Part shown: piece after piece, positions 17,042 to 25,933 of the stretch
How the letters are laid out: the number at the start of each line of letters is the position of its first letter
Numbering within the stretch: the first letter of the stretch is position 1
Assembly (NCBI RefSeq): GCF_000472925.1
Contig: NZ_KI421477.1
Location: 88,408-152,407 of the forward strand
Source of the DNA: Bradyrhizobium sp. Ec3.3
Lineage (GTDB): Bacteria > Pseudomonadota > Alphaproteobacteria > Rhizobiales > Xanthobacteraceae
Reading direction: 5' to 3'
DNA: 64,000 nucleotides
Notes under the pieces: model-generated
What the model saw: the letters and a program-made list of their open reading frames with translations, nothing else
What the model was told of the DNA's origin: nothing
Database searches by the model: none
Made by a program: the position numbers and the translations under genes

Positions 17042-17935
17042 TTACCTGTTTGCGGCCTTGCGCAGGTCGAGCACGGCCTGCGCCCATTCGGCGGGCCGCT
17101 CCTGCGGCAGGTTGTGACCTGCCCCGTTGAACACGCGCCGTTCGAAAGAGCCCTCGAACTTGTGCGCGTGATGGGCGGTGCCACGAATGACGCCGTCGTG
17201 ATCGCCGTCGATCGCGATCGTCGGCACGCGGATCGGCGGCTGCATGGCAAGCTGTGCCTCGATTGCCGCATAGGCGGGATCGCCCTCGACCAGCGCATAG
17301 CGATGCCGGTAGGAGTGGATCACGACGTCGACGAAGTCCGGATTGTCGAAGGCAGCTGCGCTTCGGTCGAACGTCGCATCATCGAACGCCCAGGTCGGCG
17401 ACCACATCGACCAGAGCTGGCGGGCAAAGCCGCGCCGGTTGCGCTCCAGCGCGCGCCGGCCGCGTTCGTTGTGAAAGAGATATTGATACCAGAGCGCGGC
17501 TTCCTCCGGCGGCGAAGCCGGCTCCATCGATCGCGCGATGTTCTGGATGTTGTAGGAATTACCGGAGACGAGCCCGACCACGCGCTCCGGATGGAGCGCC
17601 GAGACCACGCAGGCCGCGCGCCCGCCCCAGTCATAACCACCGACCATTGCGCGCTCGATCTTCAGAGCATCCATGAACGCCAGGAGGTCAGCGCCGAGCG
17701 CCGCCTGCTCGCCCGAGCGCAACGTCTTGTCGGACAAAAACCGCGTCCCGCCGTATCCGCGCAGCGACGGCACCAGCACCCGCGCACCGGATTGCGCGAT
17801 CAGCGTCGCGGTCTCTGCATAGGCGTGGACGTCGTAGGGAAAACCATGGCCCATGATGCAGGGCCAGCCATCCGGCGCGCCGAATTCGAGATAGGCGATT
17901 TCGAGAACGCCGGCGGTCACTGTTTTCGGTTGCAT
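17042..17935 (-). CDS. Alpha/beta hydrolase with Asp nucleophile (epoxide hydrolase-like)
   Basis: 297 aa from ATG 17935; the frame extends much further upstream but as an antisense shadow. Oxyanion motif HGFP at 30-33, nucleophile elbow GYDWGG with D102, an acid Asp in 'IDGDHDG' near 246-252 and the catalytic His in 'GAGHNLP'. An Asp rather than Ser nucleophile points to the epoxide hydrolase / haloalkane dehalogenase branch. Substrate unknown. It is isolated from the next gene by a REP element. Confidence 0.85.
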   Translation of the reverse strand: MQPKTVTAGVLEIAYLEFGAPDGWPCIMGHGFPYDVHAYAETATLIAQSGARVLVPSLRGYGGTRFLSDKTLRSGEQAALGADLLAFMDALKIERAMVGGYDWGGRAACVVSALHPERVVGLVSGNSYNIQNIARSMEPASPPEEAALWYQYLFHNERGRRALERNRRGFARQLWSMWSPTWAFDDATFDRSAAAFDNPDFVDVVIHSYRHRYALVEGDPAYAAIEAQLAMQPPIRVPTIAIDGDHDGVIRGTAHHAHKFEGSFERRVFNGAGHNLPQERPAEWAQAVLDLRKAANR

Positions 17936-17970
17936 TCTTGCGACAACCCTCTTGCAAAAAAAACGATATT

Positions 17971-18055
17971 GTAGCCCGGATGAGCGTAGCGATATCCGGG
18001 ACCGCGGAGCGAGCAACCCGCATGTCGCTCCGCTCATGCGGGCTACGCGGCTACA
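17971..18055. repeat. REP-like palindromic element (type GTAGCCCGGATGAGC)
   Basis: Inverted arms GTAGCCCGGATGAGCG and CGCTCATGCGGGCTAC flank a central GATATCCGGGACC segment. Typical intergenic palindrome of Bradyrhizobium-like genomes, here between two minus-strand genes. Confidence 0.75.
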
Positions 18056-18065
18056 AGGCTCCGAC

Positions 18066-18893
18066 CTACTTCTGCGGTCCCGACAGCGGAATGTCGCGCT
18101 CGGCGCGGAACACGTTGCTGTAGAGGTTGGCGATCCACTGCCGGCCGATGTCGGTCTGGTTGAGATAGCCGATCTCGGTCTGGATATGCGGAGCGACGCT
18201 GTCCCAATAGAATTGCGGATAGCGATGCACGATGTCGGCGGGCGAGTCGTAGCCGAGCTGGCGGTTGATACCGACCTCCTCGAATTCATAGTAGAGCGCG
18301 TTGGCCTTGCGCAGGTAGTTGGGATCGCCGAGCTGGCCGATAAAATCAGCAGCGCGCAGGATCGAGGCGTCGGCATCGTAGTCCTGGCCGTCCCGGGCCG
18401 GAAACCGCGTGCCTTCGATGGCGCGGGCAATGCGCTCCGGGTCGAGCCCCGGAATGTGCTGCAGCCGCCGCATCACGTAAAGCTTCGATCGGTCGACGTG
18501 ATACATCATCAGGCTGGCATCGGAGGAACCACGCGGCAGCGCGATCCTGGTGCCGGCGGCGTCGATCAGGAAGCCATCCTTATCATCCTCCTCGAACAGG
18601 CCGCGCACATAGCCGATGTCATGGGCAAGGCAGGCGATCAGGACGTGGATGAAATCCTCCGCCTCCATGTGGGTATGGAGATATCGGCCATTCAGGATGG
18701 CGTGGCCCGCCAGTGTCACGAGCATCGTATGCTCGATATTGTGATAGAGCGCATCGCTGTTGCCGATACATTCCATCGCCGTACGTGTCGCGCCCTCGAT
18801 CGTCCTCGCGGAGGACTCGTCGTACCGGCGACGCATGAACGAGCCGAGCAGCTTTTCCAGAGATTCGGCAGCCAGTCTCGGTAACGTGATCAT
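18066..18893 (-). CDS. HD-domain metal-dependent phosphohydrolase
   Basis: 275 aa. HD-type metal ligands are visible: H51 and H55 (YHNIEH) and the HD pair H91-D92 (CLAHDIGY), followed by a later D in 'ILRAADFIGQL' (around 178-188). HD proteins usually hydrolyse nucleotides or cyclic nucleotides, but the substrate cannot be told from sequence. It is last in a run of minus-strand genes after the transglutaminase operon, with a 180-bp gap, so membership of that operon is uncertain. Confidence 0.82.
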   Translation of the reverse strand: MITLPRLAAESLEKLLGSFMRRRYDESSARTIEGATRTAMECIGNSDALYHNIEHTMLVTLAGHAILNGRYLHTHMEAEDFIHVLIACLAHDIGYVRGLFEEDDKDGFLIDAAGTRIALPRGSSDASLMMYHVDRSKLYVMRRLQHIPGLDPERIARAIEGTRFPARDGQDYDADASILRAADFIGQLGDPNYLRKANALYYEFEEVGINRQLGYDSPADIVHRYPQFYWDSVAPHIQTEIGYLNQTDIGRQWIANLYSNVFRAERDIPLSGPQK

Positions 18894-19074
18894 GGATGCA
18901 GCCCCGCCGTCGGTGGTGTTCCCACGCCAACTCCTGACGCCTCGTTTCTCCTCGCCCCGGGGGCAGCATAGCCCATCTCGGCCCGGCTGACCAAATCTCC
19001 AATGGCGACGTAGCGAAAAGATTTGTGTTGCGCGACGGTCTTCCCGTGGTCAGCGGTGCATCTGGTGATAATCC

Positions 19075-19953
19075 CTACTCCACCAGCAGCACGTCCACGG
19101 CGACACCGAGCTTCTGCTTCGGCGAGCCGACGATGATGCCGTCGACCGGCGAGACGTCGGAGAAGTCGCGGCCAACCGCGAGCACGATGTGATCGTTGGC
19201 GACCAGGAGATCGTTGGTCGGATCGAGCCCGACCCAGCCGAGCTCAGGCCCGCACCATAGCGACACCCAGGCGTGCGTGGCATCGGCGCCTTGCAGGCGC
19301 GGCTGGCCGGGCGGCGGGATGGTGCGCAAATAGCCGCTGACATAGGCCGCCGGCAGCCCGAGCCCGCGAAGCCCGGCGATCATCACATGGGCAAAGTCCT
19401 GGCAGACGCCGTGGCGTTTGTCGAACACCTCGTTGAGCGGCGTCGAGATCACCGTCGCCTTCGGGTCGTAGCGAAATTCGCTGCGGATACGATGCATCAG
19501 ATCGACGGCGCCGGCGAGGATACCGCCGCCGGGCGCAAAGCTCATCGCAGCATAGGCGCTGACGGGACGCAGCACCGGCACCAGAGGGCTCGCAAACACG
19601 TAGCCGACCGGTGACGATGGCCCGAGGCTCGTCGCCTCGAAAGCGATGTCACGGATGCTTTCCCAGGGCGGACTGAAGGCATCGCGCGGCGGCGGATTTC
19701 GCGACACCGACACGCGGGAGCGGGAATCGATGCGCAAATTGCGATGCGAAACTTCGATCACGACGCTCTCGGTCAGCGTGCCGAAGAAATCGCGCCTGGC
19801 ATGGCGGTCCGCAGGCCGCGGCCGGATCTCGACGTGGTGCGAGATCAGCTCTTGCCCGTCGCCGCTCTTCGGCTCCAGCCGTAGCGTGCAGCGGGCGAAG
19901 CTGACCGGACTCTCGTAGGAATAGGTCGTGACGTGACGGATGTCGTAGATCAC
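19075..19953 (-). CDS. Transglutaminase-like cysteine peptidase-fold protein
   Basis: 292 aa from a GTG at 19953 that overlaps the previous stop as GTGA. N-terminal transglutaminase beta domain ('MIYDIRHVTTYSYESPV'), then a core with triad C184 (GVCQDFAH), H227 (THAWV) and D244 (GLDPTN). Bacterial proteins of this kind occur with ATP-grasp and alpha-E genes and are predicted to cut or exchange amide bonds in a small peptide pathway. Third gene of the operon 25766-19075. Confidence 0.88.
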   Translation of the reverse strand: MIYDIRHVTTYSYESPVSFARCTLRLEPKSGDGQELISHHVEIRPRPADRHARRDFFGTLTESVVIEVSHRNLRIDSRSRVSVSRNPPPRDAFSPPWESIRDIAFEATSLGPSSPVGYVFASPLVPVLRPVSAYAAMSFAPGGGILAGAVDLMHRIRSEFRYDPKATVISTPLNEVFDKRHGVCQDFAHVMIAGLRGLGLPAAYVSGYLRTIPPPGQPRLQGADATHAWVSLWCGPELGWVGLDPTNDLLVANDHIVLAVGRDFSDVSPVDGIIVGSPKQKLGVAVDVLLVE

Positions 19954-22469
19954 GCCAGCCCCGTCAGCTTTTCCGGCCGGCTGGCATTGGGGCCATGCGG
20001 GAAGTAATGCAGCCCGATCGCCTCCGCCAGGTTGAGCAAGTCCTGCTCCAGCGAGAACAGCGACTTGACCTCGAGCTTCTCCGCCTCGGCTGTGGCGAGC
20101 ATCGCCTGCACGGCGACTGCAAGTCGTTGCGGCTTCTCGATCAGGCCGTACTCCTTCAGGCTCGGCAGCGCTGCGATGTGCTCGTTCAGGCTTGCGACCT
20201 GGAAGGCGACCGAGCGCGGATTGTAGGTGTCGAGCACCGCGAGATCGCGTACCGGCGCGAGCACCGGCGCCAGCAGATAGCGCGAGCGATAGGTGATCTG
20301 GCAATCGACCAGCGTCAGTAGCACGTCGAGGTCCTCATCGCCCGCCTCGTCATAGGCGAACTGTCGCGCGAAGCGCGTGGTGTTGATGGCGCGCTCGGCG
20401 CGGCGCCCCATGTCGAGGAAACGCCAGCCGGCAGCGCGATTCATGTTCTCCTGCGCAAGGCCGGCGAAGCTCGCGAGCTCCTGCAAGGTGAGCTCGGCAG
20501 CGCTGAGCACGCTGTCGTCGTCCTCGACCTCATAGGCGAGCCGCTCGGCCATCTCGGTGATCACCTGCCAGGCATCGGGCGACAAGCGCTCACGCAGGCC
20601 GGTTGCCGTGCGTTGCGCGGCCCGCACCAGCGACAGCGCAGAGCCGAAACGGTCAGGGCTTTGCAGTGCTTCGGCGGCGATCCGTCCAGGAGCCGTGCGC
20701 GAGGCTTGGGAGATCGCGCCCCAGGCGACGAGGATGCGCTGGATGCGCTCGGCCGACTGCATCGCGGCCGATGCGCCCTTGTTGTTGGGCCCGCGCATCG
20801 GCGAGCCGAGCGCGCGCACCAGCCGCAGCGTGGCCTCGGCGCGTTCGAGATAGCGGCCGAGCCAAAACAGATTGTCCGCCGCACGACTCGGCAGCACGCC
20901 CGCGATGCGACGGATCCGCACCTTGTCGGTTGCCGGCAGCAGCGTCGCGGTCGAGACCTGCTTCTCCGAAACGACCCAGACGTCGGCGGCACGCGCTCCA
21001 TCGCCCATCGAGACGGCGCGCGCGTCGGCCTGTTCGGCGATCCGGCAGAAGCCGCCGGGCATGATGGTCCAGCCGTCGGGCGTGGCGGCAGCGAACACGC
21101 GCAGCACGAAGGGGCGCGGCGTGAGTTGCCCCTGCTCCCACACAGGCATCGTCGACAGCCGCACCACCTCCTGGCCGACATAATCCATGCCGCGCCCGCC
21201 GATGGCGTCGATCAGGCGCTGGCGCTCGGATGCGTCGAGCTCGCTCGCAAGCACAGGTCCCGTGCTGTGGAAGCCGGGAACGCCACGGCGATAGGCGCCC
21301 TCGATTGCGACCTCGTCGAGCCGTGCCAAAACCTCCTCGCGCGCCGAGCGCTGGCCGCACCACCAGGTCGCGATATGCGGCATCTTCAATTCCTCGCCGA
21401 GCAGGCGACGGCTCAACGCCGGCAGGAAGCCGAGCAACGCCCTCGCCTCCAGCACGCCCGAGCCGGGCATGTTGGCGACGACGACGCCATCCTTGCGCAA
21501 CACGTCGACCAGCCCGGGCACACCCAACCGCGAGGACGCATCGAGCTCGAGCGGATCGAGCGAATTGGAATCGACCCGGCGCAAGAGCACGTCGAGCCGC
21601 TTGAGGCCTGCGACGGTGCGGATGTGAATGCGGTTGTCGCTGACCGCGAGATCGTCGCCCTCGACCAGCAGGAAGCCGAGATAGCGCGCCAGCGTCGCGT
21701 GCTCAAAGTAGGTCTCGCTGAAGCTGCCGGGCGACAGCACGCCGATGCGCGGCTCGTCGCGATCGGCGCTGGCGCGAAGTGAGTCCCGAAACGCCTCGAA
21801 GAACGGCGCAACGCGCGGCACGTTCATCGACTTGTAGAGGTCGGCGAAGGCACGCGACAGCACGAGGCGGTTCTCCAGCGCGTAGCCGGCCCCGGACGGC
21901 GCCTGCGTGCGGTCGCCGAGGACCCACCAGCGCCCGTCGGGCCCGCGGCCGACATCGGCGGCGTAGATCGACAGGTACCGCCCGCCGGGCGGCGCCACGC
22001 CGCAGACGGGCCGCAGATATTCGGGGCTGCCGGCGATCGCGGCGGCAGGGAGCGCACCCTCGGCGACCAGCCTGCCCTCGCCATAGATGTCACGCAGCAC
22101 GAGTTCGAGTAGCTGGGCACGCTGCTTGATGCCGGCCGAGAGCTGCTGCCAGTCGGCCTCGTCGATCAGGAGCGGCAGGTGGCTGAGTGACCAGGGCCGG
22201 TCGGCGCTGTCGCCCGGTGCGCGATAGGTGACGCCGGCCTCGCGCAAATGGCGGTCGGCCATGGCAAAGCGCCGCTCGATCTCGTCGGGCGCCAGCGCAC
22301 CAAAGGCGTCGAAGAAACGGCTCCAGACGGCGCGCGGAGCGCCATCGGGACCCAGGAATTCGTCGGGGATGCCGGGCAGACGGCTATAGTCGCGGACCCA
22401 TTGCGCGACGCGGCGCTGGCTGAGGCGCCTGCCCGCCTGGCCTTCTCCGTCGGTCGCGCCTTCGCCCAT
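19950..22469 (-). CDS. Circularly permuted ATP-grasp fused to alpha-E domain
   Basis: 839 aa. Residues about 30-500 are a circularly permuted ATP-grasp peptide-ligase domain (DUF404/DUF407) with a 'GVLSPGSFSETYFEHA' block and a 'VVANMPGSGVLEARALLGFLP'-type end. Residues about 520-830 form the all-helical alpha-E domain (DUF403, 'SRAADNLFWLGRYLERAEATLR'). In many genomes these are two genes; here they are fused. Expected role: ATP-dependent amide-bond formation. Upstream gap is 27 bp and the downstream overlap is 4 bp. Confidence 0.9.
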   Translation of the reverse strand: MGEGATDGEGQAGRRLSQRRVAQWVRDYSRLPGIPDEFLGPDGAPRAVWSRFFDAFGALAPDEIERRFAMADRHLREAGVTYRAPGDSADRPWSLSHLPLLIDEADWQQLSAGIKQRAQLLELVLRDIYGEGRLVAEGALPAAAIAGSPEYLRPVCGVAPPGGRYLSIYAADVGRGPDGRWWVLGDRTQAPSGAGYALENRLVLSRAFADLYKSMNVPRVAPFFEAFRDSLRASADRDEPRIGVLSPGSFSETYFEHATLARYLGFLLVEGDDLAVSDNRIHIRTVAGLKRLDVLLRRVDSNSLDPLELDASSRLGVPGLVDVLRKDGVVVANMPGSGVLEARALLGFLPALSRRLLGEELKMPHIATWWCGQRSAREEVLARLDEVAIEGAYRRGVPGFHSTGPVLASELDASERQRLIDAIGGRGMDYVGQEVVRLSTMPVWEQGQLTPRPFVLRVFAAATPDGWTIMPGGFCRIAEQADARAVSMGDGARAADVWVVSEKQVSTATLLPATDKVRIRRIAGVLPSRAADNLFWLGRYLERAEATLRLVRALGSPMRGPNNKGASAAMQSAERIQRILVAWGAISQASRTAPGRIAAEALQSPDRFGSALSLVRAAQRTATGLRERLSPDAWQVITEMAERLAYEVEDDDSVLSAAELTLQELASFAGLAQENMNRAAGWRFLDMGRRAERAINTTRFARQFAYDEAGDEDLDVLLTLVDCQITYRSRYLLAPVLAPVRDLAVLDTYNPRSVAFQVASLNEHIAALPSLKEYGLIEKPQRLAVAVQAMLATAEAEKLEVKSLFSLEQDLLNLAEAIGLHYFPHGPNASRPEKLTGLA

Positions 22470-22496
22470 GCACCACTCCCTGCAGCATCACCATAC

Positions 22497-25400
22497 TCAA
22501 TGCAGGAGCGGCGTGCGCAAGTCGAGGGTCAGCGGAAACTCAATTGTGCGTTCCTCCGGCGGCGGCTGGCTGGGACCTGGCGTATGACCGTGGTCCTGGA
22601 AGCGCGCAAGCCGCCGCGCCTCGGCCTCGTAAGTGTTGACCGGCTTGGTGTCATAGTTGCGGCCCCCGGGATGGGCGACGTGATAGACGCACCCGCCGAG
22701 CGAGCGGCCGTTCCAGGTATCGATGAGGTCGAACGTCAGGGGCGCGTGGACGGGTATCGTCGGATGCAGGCCGGAGGCTGGCTGCCAGGCCTTGAAGCGG
22801 ACGCCGGCCACGGCTTCCGCCGAGCGGCCGGTCGGGGTCATCGGCAGGCGGCGGCCGTTGCAGGTCACGACATGGCGGCCCTCGATGAAGCCTTCCGCCT
22901 TCACCTGAAGCCGCTCAACTGAACTATCAACGTAGCGCACGGTGCCGCCGGCCGAGCCCTCCTCGCCGAGCACATGCCAGGGCTCCAGCGCCTGGCGCAA
23001 TTCCAGCGTCACGCCGCCATGATGGACCCGGCCGAAGGCAGGGAAACGGAATTCGAGCTGGGCCAGATACCATTCCGGCTCAAAGGGATAGCCGGATTGC
23101 TTCAACTCAGAAAGTACGTCAACGAAATCCTCCCAGATGAAGTGAGGCAGCATGAAGCGGTCATGCAGCGCCGTGCCCCAGCGTACGAACTTGCCGGCTT
23201 GTGGCTCGCGCCAGAGCTTTGCGATCAGCGCGCGGATCAGGAGCTGCTGGGCCAGCGACATGCGCGGATCGGGCGGCATCTCGAGCGCGCGGAATTCGAC
23301 CAGGCCGAGCCGCCCGGTCGGGCCTTCCGGCGAATAGAGCTTGTCGATGCAGATCTCGGCGCGGTGGGTGTTGCCGGTGATGTCGACGAGCAGGTGCCGG
23401 AACAGACGGTCCACCAGCCAGAGCGGCGTCTGGTAGCCCGGCGGCGGCACGTGCGAGAGCGCGATCTCGAGCTCGTAGATGCTGTCATGGCGCGCCTCGT
23501 CGATGCGCGGCGCCTGGCTGGTCGGGCCGATGAACAGGCCGGAGAAGAAATAGGACAGCGACGGGTGGCGCTGCCAGTACAGCACGAGGCTCTTCAACAG
23601 GTCGGGCCGGCGCAGGAACGGCGAGTCCTGCGGGCTCGAGCCGCCGACCACGATGTGATTGCCGCCGCCGGTGCCGGTGTGGCGACCATCGACCAGGAAG
23701 CGGTTGGCACCGAGCCGCACCTTCGCAGCGTCCTCATAAAGACCGGACGTGATGTCGACCGCCTCGCGCCAGTTCTTCGCCGGCTGGATGTTGATCTCGA
23801 TCACACCGGGATCGGGCGTCACCTTGATGACGTCGATACGCGGATCGAACGGCGGCGGATAGCCCTCGACATGGACCGGAAGCTGCATCTCCTCGGCGGT
23901 GTCTTCGAGCGCGGCGATCAGCTCGAGATAATCCTCGATCCGCTCGACGGGCGGCATGAAGGCGCAGAGCACACCGTCACGGATTTCGACCGCCATCGCG
24001 GTGCGCACTGGGATCGTCATATTGAGATATTCAGGCGCCACCCGCGGCGGCGACGGCGGCCGCGGCATGCGGCTGAACACCGGCAGTTGCTTGCGCACCT
24101 CCATCGGGTCCTGCTCGATGACGTAGGGATATTGATTGGGCGGGACGTAACCGAGCGAGCCCATCGGCAGCCGCAGCCCCAAGGGCGAGTCGCCCGGCGT
24201 CAGGAACAGATGGCTGCGCCGGAGCCCCCAGCGTTCGCTGCGCCAGCGCGGCGGCGCATTCCAGCGCTGCACCGGCAGCACGAAACCGCGCGGCGTGCCG
24301 AGCCCCTGGTCGAACACCCGCGCCATGCGCGCGCGCTCCTCCGGATCCGACAGCTTGGAATCGGAGGGATCGACACTGACGGGAAGGTCGGCTTCCTTCT
24401 GCAGCCAATAGGCGGGATCCTCATAGGCCGGCATGATGTAGCCGGGATCGAGCCCGAGCCGCGCCGCCGTGCCCTCCATGAAGGCTTCGGCGTCCCTGAC
24501 CTCGGCGCGGCGGGGAGTTTCGACCTTCGCGATCAGGTCGGCATTCTTCCAGATCGGCACGCCGTCCTTGCGCCAATACAAGCCAAAGGCCCAGCGCGGC
24601 AGGCTCTCGCCCGGATACCATTTGCCCTGCCCGTAGTGCAGCAGACCGCCCGGCGCAAAGCGCGTGCGCAGACGGCGGATCAGATCGTCGGCGAGCGCGC
24701 GCTTGGTCGGGCCGACGGCCTCGGTGTTCCACTCCGGCGCTTCGAGATCGTCGACGGACACGAAGGTCGGCTCGCCGCCCATGGTGAGCCGCACGTCCTG
24801 CGCGGCGAGGTCGCCGTCGACCTGCTCGCCGAGCTCGTTAAGCCGGGCCCAGGCTTCATCAGAAAAAGGCTTTGTAATGCGAGGCGCTTCGCGGATGCGC
24901 TTCACGCTCATCTCGAAAGCGAACTCGACCTCGGCAAAGCCGGCGCTGCCGGAGATCGGCGCGGCCGAACGGTAATGCGGCGTCGCGGCTACGGGAATGT
25001 GCCCCTCGCCTGCCAGCATGCCGGACGTGGCGTCAAAGCCGATCCACCCTGCACCTGGCAGATAGACCTCGGCCCAGGCGTGCAGGTCCGTGAAATCCTT
25101 CTCGACCTCGGGTGGTCCCTCGATCGGATCGATGTCGGGACGGATCTGGATGAGGTAACCGGAGACGAAGCGCGCCGCGAGACCGAGATGGCGCAGCGTC
25201 TGGATCAGGAGCCAGGCGGAGTCACGGCAGGAGCCTGCGCCTGAGGCGAGCGTTTCCTCCGGCGTCTGCACGCCAGGCTCCATGCGGATGATGTAGCGCA
25301 CCCGCTCCTGGAGCTTGCGATTGAGCTCGACCAGGAAGTTGACGGTGTTGCTGGCCTCGCGCGGGATCGACGCAAGATATTCGGCAAACAGCGGACCGGG

Positions 25401-25766
25401 CGTGATGGTCTCGAGATAGGGCGCGAGCTCGGTCTTCAGATCCTTGGGGTACTGAAACGGAAAGCTGTCGGCATAGGGCTCGACGAAGAAGTCGAACGGG
25501 TTGACCACGGTCATCTGCGCCGTGAAATCGACTTCGATCTTCAGCTCCGTCGTCTTCTCCGGAAAAACGTAGCGCGCCAGCCAATTGCCTTGCGGGTCCT
25601 GCTGCCAGTTCACGAAATGATTAGGCGGGGTGACCTTGAGCGAATAGCTCAGGATCGGCGTCCGCGTATGCGGCGCCGGCCGCAAGCGGATGGTCTGCGG
25701 GCCGAGATCGATCGGACGGTCATACTTGTAGTGCGTGACGTGGTGTAATGCGACGTAGATCGACAC
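22497..25766 (-). CDS. Transglutaminase-like protein with DUF2126 C-terminal domain
   Basis: 1089 aa. N-terminal transglutaminase beta domain and core with triad C180 (GAGSCRDSAW), H229 (LHAW) and D245 (FDATSG), followed by a roughly 700-aa DUF2126 domain that is probably a glutamine-synthetase-like amidoligase relative. First gene of the three-gene operon. Known comparative genomics groups these with ATP-grasp/alpha-E proteins as a peptide-tag or cofactor pathway of unknown product. ATG 25766 is followed directly by the conserved N-terminus. Confidence 0.9.
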   Translation of the reverse strand: MSIYVALHHVTHYKYDRPIDLGPQTIRLRPAPHTRTPILSYSLKVTPPNHFVNWQQDPQGNWLARYVFPEKTTELKIEVDFTAQMTVVNPFDFFVEPYADSFPFQYPKDLKTELAPYLETITPGPLFAEYLASIPREASNTVNFLVELNRKLQERVRYIIRMEPGVQTPEETLASGAGSCRDSAWLLIQTLRHLGLAARFVSGYLIQIRPDIDPIEGPPEVEKDFTDLHAWAEVYLPGAGWIGFDATSGMLAGEGHIPVAATPHYRSAAPISGSAGFAEVEFAFEMSVKRIREAPRITKPFSDEAWARLNELGEQVDGDLAAQDVRLTMGGEPTFVSVDDLEAPEWNTEAVGPTKRALADDLIRRLRTRFAPGGLLHYGQGKWYPGESLPRWAFGLYWRKDGVPIWKNADLIAKVETPRRAEVRDAEAFMEGTAARLGLDPGYIMPAYEDPAYWLQKEADLPVSVDPSDSKLSDPEERARMARVFDQGLGTPRGFVLPVQRWNAPPRWRSERWGLRRSHLFLTPGDSPLGLRLPMGSLGYVPPNQYPYVIEQDPMEVRKQLPVFSRMPRPPSPPRVAPEYLNMTIPVRTAMAVEIRDGVLCAFMPPVERIEDYLELIAALEDTAEEMQLPVHVEGYPPPFDPRIDVIKVTPDPGVIEINIQPAKNWREAVDITSGLYEDAAKVRLGANRFLVDGRHTGTGGGNHIVVGGSSPQDSPFLRRPDLLKSLVLYWQRHPSLSYFFSGLFIGPTSQAPRIDEARHDSIYELEIALSHVPPPGYQTPLWLVDRLFRHLLVDITGNTHRAEICIDKLYSPEGPTGRLGLVEFRALEMPPDPRMSLAQQLLIRALIAKLWREPQAGKFVRWGTALHDRFMLPHFIWEDFVDVLSELKQSGYPFEPEWYLAQLEFRFPAFGRVHHGGVTLELRQALEPWHVLGEEGSAGGTVRYVDSSVERLQVKAEGFIEGRHVVTCNGRRLPMTPTGRSAEAVAGVRFKAWQPASGLHPTIPVHAPLTFDLIDTWNGRSLGGCVYHVAHPGGRNYDTKPVNTYEAEARRLARFQDHGHTPGPSQPPPEERTIEFPLTLDLRTPLLH

Positions 25767-25871
25767 GGATGCGGTGCTCCAGCAGCTTTTTTAAGCAGAA
25801 CACCTGATGTCATCGCGATCAAGCACTAACAACGGGCAGCGCGTGCCTACAAGGCGTGCGAATGGCGAGTC

Positions 25872-25928
25872 GCGAATGGCGAATAGTCGAGTAAATCCTC
25901 TATTCCCTACCCCCTATTCGCTATTCGC
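25872..25928. repeat. Long inverted repeat, hairpin between operons
   Basis: GCGAATGGCGAATAG (25872-25886) and CTATTCGCTATTCGC (25914-25928) pair over 15 bp with one mismatch around a 27-nt loop. It lies 5 bp downstream of the UxaA-family stop. It could act as a terminator for that gene or be a dispersed palindrome. Confidence 0.65.
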
Positions 25929-25933
25929 CTCTC

